From Thermococcus profundus (GTDB lineage: Archaea > Methanobacteriota_B > Thermococci > Thermococcales > Thermococcaceae): 64,000 nucleotides of DNA. Each line of letters begins with the position of its first letter. Within the stretch, counting starts at the first letter, position 1. The position numbers and the translations under genes are program-made. Below are positions 29,041 to 36,295 of this stretch, piece by piece. A model generated the notes under the pieces. It was not told where the DNA came from. It ran no database searches and saw only the letters and a program-made list of their open reading frames with translations. Location of the stretch: assembly GCF_002214585.1 (NCBI RefSeq), contig NZ_CP014862.1, positions 930,001 through 994,000 on the forward strand, written 5' to 3'.

Positions 29041-29232
29041 TCAGTAGGCGAGGTTCCTCTTCTTCTTCCACTTGTGGGACCAGCTGTACTTCCTCATTCT
29101 CCTGCTTCTGCCGAACCCGCAGGCGGCGCAGTAGCCCTTCTTGACGTTGAAGGCCCTCCTACCGCAGCGCCTGCAGCGGATGTGAGTAGGAGTATGGTTC
29201 CTCCTGCCCTTTGGCTCTGTTCCCGCTCCCAT
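29041..29232 (-). CDS. rpl37e: Ribosomal protein L37e
   Basis: This 63-residue basic zinc-ribbon protein is a component of the large ribosomal subunit shared by archaea and eukaryotes. It has the full family pattern: N-terminal [17 protein letters not shown], two zinc pairs CRRC and CAAC separated by 13 residues, and the basic tail ending [17 protein letters not shown] (usual family length about 60). It lies 19 bases downstream of the Lsm gene on the same strand, the common Lsm-L37e pairing of euryarchaea. The ATG at 29232 follows an AGGTGAT site. Confidence 0.97.
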   Translation of the reverse strand: MGAGTEPKGRRNHTPTHIRCRRCGRRAFNVKKGYCAACGFGRSRRMRKYSWSHKWKKKRNLAY

Positions 29233-29251
29233 GCTATCACCTCGCTAAGGT

Positions 29252-29482
29252 TCACTCAATCTCAACCGGGGAAATGGCGAGGACGTTGTCTCCCCTAACG
29301 ACAATTTTACCGTAGCTCTTCACGACCTCGCCGTCCTGGATGTAGTCGGCCTCGGCGAGGACGACGTTCAGGTGGATGTCATAACCGATGAGCTTGCCCC
29401 TAAACTCCCCTCCCCTCTTGAGGAGCACGAGCACGTCCTTCTCAAGGGACCTGTGGATAACATCGAGTGGTCTTTCCGCCAT
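29252..29482 (-). CDS. Sm-like archaeal RNA-binding protein (LSm)
   Basis: The 76-residue protein is an Lsm/Sm-fold RNA chaperone that assembles into heptameric rings and binds U-rich RNA. Sm1 motif features are visible (DVLVLLKRGGEFRGKLIGYDIHLNVVL), and Sm2 is KIVVRGDNVLAISP near the C-terminus. The ATG at 29482 follows GGAGGTG, whereas the longer frame up to 29506 starts with a poor N-terminal extension, so the shorter protein is chosen; it has normal family length. It is co-transcribed with rpl37e from a TATA box at 29532-29541. Confidence 0.95.
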   Translation of the reverse strand: MAERPLDVIHRSLEKDVLVLLKRGGEFRGKLIGYDIHLNVVLAEADYIQDGEVVKSYGKIVVRGDNVLAISPVEIE

Positions 29483-29805
29483 TTTCACGCACCTCCAAAT
29501 AATCAAAGCTCATAGCCTAAACGAGGGAAACGGTTTATAACTCTTTCTCTATTCATCGGCAGGGAGAACAAAAATTGCGAAGTCTTTTCTCGGAATGCTT
29601 TGATCAAACCACCTTTATCAACATGAAAATAAGGAGATCCGTCTTTAGGGAGCTGAGAAAAGTGGGTTTTCTACTTTTTATTTCCTTTCTTTTTTAGTAA
29701 TTTTAATTAAATGCATACTTTTTCTGATTGTTAATTTGAATAGACAGAAGGTTTAAATACTATGAGTGCGCTGAATTATATTGACAGCCCTGTTGGAGGG
29801 GTTAG
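29483..29805. other. AT-rich intergenic region with two divergent promoters
   Basis: This 323-base interval holds no supported gene. On the minus strand GTTATAAACC (29541-29532) is the TATA box of the lsm-rpl37e pair. On the plus strand GTTTAAATAC at 29751-29760 is a near-consensus TATA box for the secreted-protein gene at 29806. Between them lie T-rich runs around 29670-29697 and no tRNA, repeat array or convincing inverted repeat. Confidence 0.6.
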
Positions 29806-31009
29806 ATGCGGCAAAAAATGGTGTGGTTCGTACTTGGGCTCATGATTGGAAGCCTGTTCTTAGTAGCGGCATATCCTCAGGGAAGTAGTCCTAAGAATGA
29901 TACACCCCCTTTCCAAAAGATTGAGAATAGCATCCTAGTTTACTATATTGGAAATGAAACTCCGAGCTACTTTCTCAGGACAGCAAAAGTGACTGGGTTC
30001 AGGAAAATCAAAACCCCACACGTATTGATAGTGGAAGGGTCATACGTAGAAAACAGCTCCCAGCTCAAGCAGTTCATAAAGGAAGAAATTCTCTCTGGAA
30101 TTCCTGTAATAGTGAAGGACAATCCCGAACTGCTTAAAGGCATTTTCAAAGGCCAGTTCTATCCCAGAATAGTGGGAGGTCGAAACCCAGACGGAACACC
30201 TCTCGGATAAGGAGAGAGTCTACGGCTACGTTACATATCCGCTTCCGGAGGGCATTCTAATAACCAAGGTATTCATTTCAGTTGATTCAAGTCCCAGGGC
30301 AATTGAGAACGCGTATAATTGGGCCGTTGAAAACCTCCAACCCCATGCAGGGTCGCTTGAGATTGAGCCCTTATCCTCTGGAGCATACTGGGAATACCAG
30401 GCCCAACTTGATCTAACTACTGTAGACGACTGGAAGCCATATGGTAGATTCAACATTAGGACGATCTACTATTACCTTATGAACGACAACTCTGCATCTT
30501 ATGGCTGGTTTGATATTCACTTAAGGCAACAGTCCGTTCCGGGAAAGGAATTGGGATGGTCTGAGTGGAGAACAGCAGACATGTATACATGGATAGACAC
30601 AGATTACTACAACTCCGATGGATTCCTATCCGATTACTCTCCTACAACAACGTATGGGGTTAGAGCAGTAACCGTCTCAATAGGCGCTGGTGCAGGAGAA
30701 AGCAGAGCTCAAGCTAGCGCATCTCAATCTTGGAGTTATACTATTCGGGATGTCGTGGTTCATGATCAGAGTGATTTCTCTCAAGAACTTGCAAAATGGT
30801 GGCACGATGTTGCAGAAGATAAAGCAGTTGGTAAAGACACTTACATGATAGAGCCCGGAGCAACTCTAAGGTTCCCAGAATCGGGAGCCAAGGAATGGAA
30901 AGAGCACTATGGGATCAGATATGCAAAGCCTCCCAAATGGTGGGGACTTGGGCGGAATTGGCATTACACCACTGAAAGTTGGATTGAGGTCCATATCGCA
31001 ATGGGGTGA
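29806..31009 (+). pseudogene. Secreted protein of unknown function, interrupted by a frameshift near 30173-30210
   Basis: The first frame, from the ATG at 29806 (site GGAGGGG), encodes a signal peptide (MVWFVLGLMIGSLFLVAAYP) and about 110 further residues before a TAA at 30208. The next frame is open from 30173 through to a TGA at 31007 and continues with similar composition, rich in Trp, Tyr and Ser (for example SASYGWFDIHLRQQ and KWWGLGRNWHYTTES). Joined, they would give a secreted protein of about 400 residues. The transition needs one extra base or two missing bases within 30173-30210. It may be a decayed gene, a sequencing error or a rare programmed frameshift; no slippery motif stands out. 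No family was recognised. The interval is relatively AT-rich, fitting an accessory gene. Confidence 0.6.
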
Positions 31010-31018
31010 TTTAAAGGC

Positions 31019-31045
31019 TTTATTTTTTTATTGTTCTTCTTTCTT
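31019..31045 (+). terminator. T-rich terminator after the frameshifted secreted-protein gene
   Basis: A run of seven T and further T-rich blocks begin ten bases after the TGA at 31007. The position fits an archaeal oligo-T terminator and suggests that the second half was once, or still is, part of a transcription unit ending here. Confidence 0.5.
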
Positions 31046-31217
31046 ATGGATGAAATCATCACAAACCCTTCTACAATTCCTGATTCAAAAACTGTATAAG
31101 CCTGTCACATCTACCTTAACCGGATTTTCCTCTCAGGAATGAAATATCCTCTCCTGAACTGGGGGGCTCTGTTTCCATTTAATTTGTTTGGCACACTGAC
31201 AAAGGTCTTCCCAAAAG

Positions 31218-31258
31218 CTTTTTATGAAAATCCCCGACCCACTCTCCAGGTGGTGAGC
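31218..31258 (+). promoter_or_regulatory. TATA box and ribosome binding site of glycyl-tRNA synthetase
   Basis: CTTTTTATG at 31218-31226 is a TATA candidate, and GGTGGTGAG at 31250-31258 is the Shine-Dalgarno site directly before the ATG at 31260. The 31010-31217 stretch upstream holds only the terminator above and no gene. Confidence 0.5.
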
Positions 31259-31259
31259 G

Positions 31260-32972
31260 ATGGGAGAAAAGCCCGACAAGTACGAGGTTCTTCAGGATTT
31301 GATGAGGAGAAGGGGCTTTGCCTGGGGTAGCTTTGAAATCTACGGCGGCTCACGCGGATTCTATGATTACGGCCCGCTTGGAGCGGCGATAAAGCGTAAA
31401 ATCGAGCGGAAGATAAGGGAGGCCTTCCAGAGGGAGGGCTTCTTCGAGCTTGAGACGCCGGACATAACGCCTGAGAAGGTCTTCATAGCTAGCGGCCACG
31501 TAGAGAAGTTCGTTGACCCGCTGGTGGAGTGTAAGAAGTGCGGGGCAAGGTTCAGGGCGGACCACCTCGTTGAAGAAGCCCTGGGAATAGACACAGAGGG
31601 AATGAGCGCCGAACACCTTACAGATCTCATTCGCGAGCATGATATTCGCTGCCCGGAGTGCGGCGGTGAACTCGGTGAAGTGTGGTACTTCAACCTCATG
31701 TTCGAGACGAGGATAGGTCCCTACGGCGACCAGAAGGGTTATCTAAGGCCCGAGACTGCCCAGGGAATATTTGTGAACTTCAGGAGGTTGAACGCCTTCG
31801 CAAGGAACAGGCTTCCCTTTGGAGTCTTCCAGATAGGGAAAGCTTATCGCAACGAGATTTCGCCGAGACAGGGAATGTTGAGGCTTAGGGAGTTCACGCA
31901 GGCTGAAGCTGAGATATTCTTCAACCCCAAGGAGACAGAACATCCGCACTTCGACGAGGTCAAGGATGAAGTTCTCAGGCTTTACCCGATTGAGAACCAG
32001 CTCAAGAACCTTGGGATGATCGAGATAACCGCGGAAGAGGCAGTCAAGAGGGGCTACGTAATGAACACTTTCTTCGCCTACTACATGGTCATGGTCAAGA
32101 GAACGCTCCTCGACATAGGCATCCCGGAGGACAAAATCCGCTTCAGGCAGCAGCTCCCCGAGGAGAGGGCGCACTACTCCCGCGACACCTGGGACGCCGA
32201 AATCCATAGCGAGCGCTTCGGCTGGGTCGAGTGCGTCGGAATAGCCAACAGGGGAGACTACGACCTCAGCAAGCACATGAAGATGAGCGGGGCCGATTTG
32301 ACCGTCCTCATCCACTACGACGAGCCGAAGGTAGTCAAGCACCTCAAAGTGAGCCTCAACATGAAGCGCGTCGGGCCGAAGCTCAAGAAGGACGCCAAGA
32401 GGATAAACAACATCATACAGGGCTGGGACGAGGAGAAGAAGCGTGAGCTGGTTGAGCTCCTCGAAAAAGATGGAAAGGTCACGATCGAAGGCTATGAGCT
32501 TGAGAAGGATGACTTCACCATCAAGGAAGTCGAGGAGAAGATAACCGGTGAAAAGATCGTTCCCCACGTCCTTGAGCCGAGTTTTGGAATAGACAGGCCC
32601 TTCTACCTTCTCCTTGAGAACTCGTTAGTTATCGAGGAGGACAGGACGTACCTCAAGATCAAGAAGGACATGGCACCGATCGAGGTGGCGGTTCTCCCGC
32701 TTGTTGCCAAAGAACCGCTCAAGAGCATAGCCTACGAGGTCTTCAGGACGCTCCAGAAGGAGGGCTTCATAGCCGTTTACGACGAGAAAGACACCGTCGG
32801 AAGGAGGTACCTCCGCTACGACGAGATAGGAACGCCCTACTGTGTAACCGTCGACAACCAGACTCCAGAAGACAACACTGTAACCATCAGAGACCGCGAC
32901 ACGAGGGAGCAGATAAGGGTTAAGATCGAGGAGCTGCCGGGGAAGCTTAGGGAGCTGATTTTCGGAGGTTAA
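31260..32972 (+). CDS. glyS: Glycyl-tRNA synthetase (dimeric, archaeal/eukaryotic type)
   Basis: This class II synthetase charges tRNA-Gly. The 570-residue protein begins MGEKPDKYEVLQDLMRRRGF, has the glycine-specific loop GSRGFYDYGPLGAAIKRK near residue 30, an inserted zinc site CKKCGARF and CPECGGEL (about residues 88-140), class II motif 2 RNEISPRQGMLRLREFTQAE near 200, motif 3 in FGIDRPFYLLLEN near 442, and a C-terminal HGTP anticodon-binding domain with YDEIGTPYCVTVD. Length and order match archaeal GlyRS. The gene ends in overlap with the stop codon of the convergent HepT gene (shared TTAA). Confidence 0.97.
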   Translation: MGEKPDKYEVLQDLMRRRGFAWGSFEIYGGSRGFYDYGPLGAAIKRKIERKIREAFQREGFFELETPDITPEKVFIASGHVEKFVDPLVECKKCGARFRADHLVEEALGIDTEGMSAEHLTDLIREHDIRCPECGGELGEVWYFNLMFETRIGPYGDQKGYLRPETAQGIFVNFRRLNAFARNRLPFGVFQIGKAYRNEISPRQGMLRLREFTQAEAEIFFNPKETEHPHFDEVKDEVLRLYPIENQLKNLGMIEITAEEAVKRGYVMNTFFAYYMVMVKRTLLDIGIPEDKIRFRQQLPEERAHYSRDTWDAEIHSERFGWVECVGIANRGDYDLSKHMKMSGADLTVLIHYDEPKVVKHLKVSLNMKRVGPKLKKDAKRINNIIQGWDEEKKRELVELLEKDGKVTIEGYELEKDDFTIKEVEEKITGEKIVPHVLEPSFGIDRPFYLLLENSLVIEEDRTYLKIKKDMAPIEVAVLPLVAKEPLKSIAYEVFRTLQKEGFIAVYDEKDTVGRRYLRYDEIGTPYCVTVDNQTPEDNTVTIRDRDTREQIRVKIEELPGKLRELIFGG

Positions 32973-32996
32973 CACGCCTCCATGATTATTTTTTCC
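32964..32996 (+). terminator. Hairpin plus T-run after glyS
   Basis: GGAGG at 32964-32968 pairs with CCTCC at 32977-32981 across the stop codons, and a T-rich run with six consecutive T follows at about 32985-32996. It fits termination of glyS, although it lies within the 3' end of the convergent HepT gene. Confidence 0.4.
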
Positions 32997-33313
32997 ACAT
33001 CTTCTTTTAGCTCTCCAAGTTGGGAGCTAACGATAACCCATACAACCGAGAGATCAACGCCGAAATAGTGATGAACAACGACGTTTCTCAGGCCCACTAT
33101 CCTTCTCCAGGGAATGGACGAATATTTCTCCCGAATATTCTCAGGAACGTTCTTCGCAGCTTCTCCGATTATTTCAAGGTTTCTTAGAACCGCGTCAACG
33201 GTTTTTCTGTCCTTTACAAAGGTTTCAAAGTCGTAGCCCTCGATGTATTCTTCGATTCTTTCAATTGCCTCCAGGATATCGGTGAGGAAGAGACACGGAT
33301 CACGCTTAGACAT
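32969..33313 (-). CDS. hepT: HepT-like toxin (DUF86)
   Basis: The 114-residue all-helical protein belongs to the HepT/DUF86 family, HEPN-domain ribonuclease toxins. The catalytic Rx4HxY motif is intact in RNVVVHHY near residue 77, preceded by the conserved IGEAAKNVP segment near 48. The gene overlaps the 3' end of the upstream nucleotidyltransferase gene by eight bases on the same strand, the standard MntA-HepT operon. In characterised systems the nucleotidyltransferase adds AMP to the tyrosine of this motif and silences the toxin. That modification here is inferred from the conserved tyrosine. Confidence 0.9.
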   Translation of the reverse strand: MSKRDPCLFLTDILEAIERIEEYIEGYDFETFVKDRKTVDAVLRNLEIIGEAAKNVPENIREKYSSIPWRRIVGLRNVVVHHYFGVDLSVVWVIVSSQLGELKEDVEKIIMEAC

Positions 33314-33608
33314 AGACCAGCTCCCTCTTTATATGCTCCCAGAACTTCTTCCGGCTCATTGCGGCATTCTTTGTGACGAGATCGACTTTCACTCCCAGCA
33401 GGGACTCAAGGTAGTCCTTTAGGTCCACTATTTCCCAGCCTATTGGGATCTCAAATTCAACGAGGATATCAAGGTCGCTGAGCTCGCTCTCCTCGCCCCG
33501 CGCGTAGGAGCCGAATATAGCTATAGTTTTAACCCCAAAGCGCGAATGGAGCTCATGTTTGTGCTCTTCCAAAATTCTCCTGATCTCTTTCAATTTTCGA
33601 GCCATCAT
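33306..33608 (-). CDS. mntA: MntA-like minimal nucleotidyltransferase antitoxin
   Basis: This 100-residue protein has the minimal nucleotidyltransferase core: GSYARGEESELSDLDILV near residue 33, which carries the GSx10DxD motif for metal and nucleotide binding, and a third acidic position in VKVDLV near 75. It is the partner of the HepT toxin encoded immediately downstream with an eight-base overlap. The two consecutive ATG codons at 33608 and 33605 are both possible starts. A TATA-like TTTTTATTTT near 33628-33637 is about 25 bases upstream and no ribosome binding site is seen, suggesting a leaderless message. Confidence 0.9.
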   Translation of the reverse strand: MMARKLKEIRRILEEHKHELHSRFGVKTIAIFGSYARGEESELSDLDILVEFEIPIGWEIVDLKDYLESLLGVKVDLVTKNAAMSRKKFWEHIKRELVYV

Positions 33609-33689
33609 TTAACTTGTAGGACTTCAAAAAATAAAAATGCTTTGCTGGCTATCCAACAACCATTTGAGAAATTTCACCCACTCAGGCAC

Positions 33690-34381
33690 ATGAGAATCCT
33701 GATACTTGCTACCATATCCCTCTCAGCCGGCTTCATTGGCTCCCTCATGAGCGGCGGGAGCATCGTGATATTCTTCTTGCTGACCTTTCTAGGAATCCCT
33801 GTGCAGAGCGCCGTTGGCTCTGCGCTGACTTACTACCGCGGCGGTGCCATTGAGGTGAGAACCGCTCTGTATCTGATTACCTTCTCCGTCCCGGGGGCAG
33901 TAGGGGCAGTTATCTCTTCTCGTCTCTCCCTGTGGAACCGGCCGGTGCTGTGTCGCTGGCTCTGCTCCTTGTGGGACTGTATTTCTCGATCCCACCGGAC
34001 TCGGAGGTGAGTGGGAATGGGATGAAGAAGACCAGTTCCGCCTGGGTCTCAGGGGTGGGGTTCTTCATCGGGGTCTACATCGGAATTCTGGGAATAGCAT
34101 CAACGCTCATAGTGATAGCAGCATTGAAGGCCTTTTTCGGAATGGACATGCTGAAGGCCAACGGTACGGCGAAGGCCCTCATCTTTTTCAACAATTTTGT
34201 CGCGACCGCAGTGTACGGGCTTAGGGGGTTAGATAGACTACGCCCTGCTTCTCCCGGTTGTCGTTCCGGTCTGCGTTGGCGCGTGGCTTGGTGCCAGGAT
34301 CGTCCTAAAACTTGGAAGCGGGAGGCTCAAGTGGTCTATCGCCCATGTTGCCACAACACCATTAAGGCCCCTGGAGGATAA
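33690..34381 (+). pseudogene. Decayed TSUP (TauE/SafE) family permease
   Basis: Three hydrophobic segments in shifting frames resemble a TSUP anion permease. The first (from the ATG at 33690) holds LSAGFIGSLMSGGSIVIFF and SALTYYRGGAIEVRTALY, family landmarks, but runs into unrelated sequence near 33930. There the second frame takes over (SLALLLVGLYFSIPP, then VGFFIGVYIGILGIASTLIV, KANGTAKALIFFNNF), and near 34230 the original frame resumes (IDYALLLPVVVPVCVGAWLGARIV). The spacing between the first two landmarks also looks shorter than in intact relatives, suggesting an internal deletion. With two frameshifts and no proper end, it is most likely a pseudogene. TSUP proteins export or import sulfur-containing or organic anions. 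Confidence 0.75.
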
Positions 34382-34405
34382 CATGAGCGGGAGAAAAGTG
34401 GGGAC

Positions 34406-35059
34406 TCATATGAATCCCGTCTTCTTCAGTCCCCTTGCGTTGAGCTCCTCGTCTATAACGCCCCGGACTGTGCTCTCAAGGGCCTCCGAGACCAGCTTTT
34501 CCAGGAGCTCCTTCATCTGATCGATGTCGTGTCTTATTCCCTCAAGGAGCTTTATGTACTCCCTGGCCATCTCAAGCTGGCCCTCCTGGCGGATCAGCTG
34601 CTCCTTGAGGTGCTCGAAGTCCTCTTTCATGACCTCGTAGCGCCTGAGCTCCCTCTGGGCCTCGTCGAGCTGACGCCTCAGCTGGGAGTTCTCCTCCTTC
34701 AGGCTCTTGAGAAGGGTCTCCTTCTCCCTCAGCTGGCTTGCAAGATCCTCGTACTCGCTCTGGAGCTGGGTCATGTGTTCTATCTCCCTCAGCGGGGGAA
34801 CCTTTCCATCACCGAGGATTATAACGTCGGGTCCAACGTTCACTATGTCCCCCGGCTCTATCCTGATTTTGGTCTCGTTTGTGAAGACTCCCTGGCCTTT
34901 ACCGAGGTTCTCGACTATCTTCATCTTGAGAATGAAGTAGAACTTCGTACCCTCGACCTCAACGTTGATATCGGTAACGTAGCCGAGTATCCTACCCGTG
35001 GTCAGCGAGATAACGAACTTGTTCACCAGCTGATTAGCGCGATCGCTTCCAGTTACCAT
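34406..35059 (-). CDS. PRC-barrel-like/coiled-coil protein, CdvA-like
   Basis: The 217-residue protein has an N-terminal beta-rich domain of about 80 residues (ANQLVNKFVISLTTGRILGYV, PGDIVNVGPDVIILGD; only parts shown) followed by a long coiled coil (about residues 85-175, Glu/Arg/Leu rich) and a short basic tail ending RGLKKTGFI. A PRC-barrel-type domain joined to a coiled coil is the layout of CdvA, the membrane-linked archaeal division protein, but Thermococcales use FtsZ, so true CdvA function is not implied. The ATG at 35059 follows GGTGGTG; the GTG nine bases upstream lies inside that site. It is divergent from the engB gene. Confidence 0.7.
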   Translation of the reverse strand: MVTGSDRANQLVNKFVISLTTGRILGYVTDINVEVEGTKFYFILKMKIVENLGKGQGVFTNETKIRIEPGDIVNVGPDVIILGDGKVPPLREIEHMTQLQSEYEDLASQLREKETLLKSLKEENSQLRRQLDEAQRELRRYEVMKEDFEHLKEQLIRQEGQLEMAREYIKLLEGIRHDIDQMKELLEKLVSEALESTVRGVIDEELNARGLKKTGFI

Positions 35060-35150
35060 AAGCACCACCGGTTAAAGTGCTTCTTTCAAATACTTAACTT
35101 TTCCGCAAGAGTTTATTAACCCTCCACCACAGAGGAATGGGGGTGAGAGG

Positions 35151-35762
35151 GTGATAATATTCGTGGGGAGATCGAACGTTGGGAAGAGCACTCTGATCCA
35201 CAGGCTCACAGGGAAGGAGGTCAGGAGGGGAAAAAGACCTGGAGTAACGAGGAGACCGATTGAGATAAACTGGAGGGGCAAGAGGGTCATCGACATGCCG
35301 GGCTTCGGCTTCATGAGCGGGGTCCCCAAGAGGGTTCAGGAGAGGGTGAAGGATGAGATAGTCCACTTTATAGAGGATCACGCTGAAGAAATAGAGCTCG
35401 CCGTCCTGGTAATAGACGGAAAAGCCGCCCCGGAGATAATAGAAAGGTGGGAGAACCGGGGGGAGATACCGATAGACGTTGAGTTCTTCCAGTTCCTCAG
35501 GGAGCTTGAGATCCCGACGCTGGTGGCGCTCAACAAGGTGGACAGGGTTAGGAACGTCGAGGGAACCGTGAACTTTCTCGCCGAGAAGTTTGGGATAACC
35601 CACACCGAGGCCAGGAGGATAATCATTCCTATTTCAGCAAAGTTCGGGAGGAACATTGAAACCCTGAGAAGGGCCATAAGCGAGACCCTGGAAAAGGGGA
35701 AGAAAGCCTCAGAGAACCTCGAGAACGACGTGGGTGATGGTCTCTCTGACCCCGTCGAGTGA
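35151..35762 (+). CDS. engB: EngB/YihA-type ribosome-associated GTPase
   Basis: The 203-residue TRAFAC-class GTPase is of the EngB type, which in bacteria aids large-subunit assembly. All G motifs are present: G1 GRSNVGKST (residues 5-13), a G2-like PGVTRRP near 31, G3 DMPGFG near 48, G4 NKVD near 131 and G5 SAKFGRN near 161. Translation starts at a GTG preceded by GGGGGTGAGAGG. The last 54 bases overlap the 3' end of the convergent Lrp-type gene, both frames being coding, an unusually long tail-to-tail overlap. The C-terminal residues in the overlap (KASENLENDVGDGL) may be a lineage-specific extension. Confidence 0.88.
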   Translation: MIIFVGRSNVGKSTLIHRLTGKEVRRGKRPGVTRRPIEINWRGKRVIDMPGFGFMSGVPKRVQERVKDEIVHFIEDHAEEIELAVLVIDGKAAPEIIERWENRGEIPIDVEFFQFLRELEIPTLVALNKVDRVRNVEGTVNFLAEKFGITHTEARRIIIPISAKFGRNIETLRRAISETLEKGKKASENLENDVGDGLSDPVE

Positions 35763-36170
35763 GGCTATCTCCTCAAGGATTTCATCGAGCTTGCTCTTGT
35801 CAGCCTCAATGATGAGGTCAATGTCACCGGTGACGCGGTAGATCCTCTTTATTCTCATCTTTTGAAGGGTTTCATAGACGTGCTTCCTCTTGGTGGGCTC
35901 AATGCGGACGAAAACGAACACGTCCCCTTTCCTCTCTCCGAGGAGTTCAAGGGCCTTATCGGTCAGGTCTATAAAGCCCCTGCCGGTCCTTATGTAGCCG
36001 AGCTCCTTGAGGACCTTGAGGTGATTGCTGAGTGCCTGCCGGGTTATTCCAAGCTCGTTGGCCAGCTCATCCTGAGTCTTCTCCACGGTGTAAACTTCAA
36101 CGGGTTTGCCCTCTTCGTAGAGCTTCTTCAGAAGTTTGACCTGCCTTGGGGTAAGGGATTCCCTTTCCAT
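35709..36170 (-). CDS. Lrp/AsnC-family-like transcriptional regulator (HTH plus RAM-like domain)
   Basis: The 153-residue protein has an N-terminal winged helix (TQDELANELGITRQALSNHLKVLKELGY; key part ELGITRQALSNHL, near residue 35) and a C-terminal alpha/beta domain resembling the AsnC/RAM ligand-binding domain (YRVTGDIDLIIEAD near 109, typical Lrp strand). The HTH is ArsR/MarR-like in sequence, so it may be a variant rather than a classical Lrp. The ATG at 36170 follows GGAGGTGA with normal spacing; the upstream ATG at 36185 lies before that site. An 8-bp inverted repeat just upstream could be its own operator. Confidence 0.8.
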   Translation of the reverse strand: MERESLTPRQVKLLKKLYEEGKPVEVYTVEKTQDELANELGITRQALSNHLKVLKELGYIRTGRGFIDLTDKALELLGERKGDVFVFVRIEPTKRKHVYETLQKMRIKRIYRVTGDIDLIIEADKSKLDEILEEIASLDGVRETITHVVLEVL

Positions 36171-36196
36171 CGAATTCACCTCCATGCGATCAGCTT

Positions 36197-36243
36197 TACT
36201 CAGTTAGCATTTCTGGTTTTATTTTGTCAAGCAACACTGAGTA
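36197..36243. promoter_or_regulatory. Widely spaced 8-bp inverted repeat between the regulator and clp1 genes
   Basis: TACTCAGT at 36197-36204 is exactly inverted as ACTGAGTA at 36236-36243, with 31 bases between. The pair lies upstream of the Lrp-type regulator start and before the TATA box of the divergent clp1 gene (TTTTATAAGT, 36257-36266). It could be a regulator site affecting both promoters. Confidence 0.35.
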
Positions 36244-36295
36244 GAGGGGCAGAGAATTTTATAAGTCTTTCCCATAAGATCAGGCAGGGGAGAGC

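Noticed and set aside
29623-29697. 24-codon ORF starting with ATG in the AT-rich intergenic region
   Set aside because: It is too short, lacks a ribosome binding site and ends in the T-rich tract; it looks like chance.
31743-32567. Minus-strand frame of 274 codons opposite glyS
   Set aside because: Shadow of the well-conserved GlyRS coding strand.
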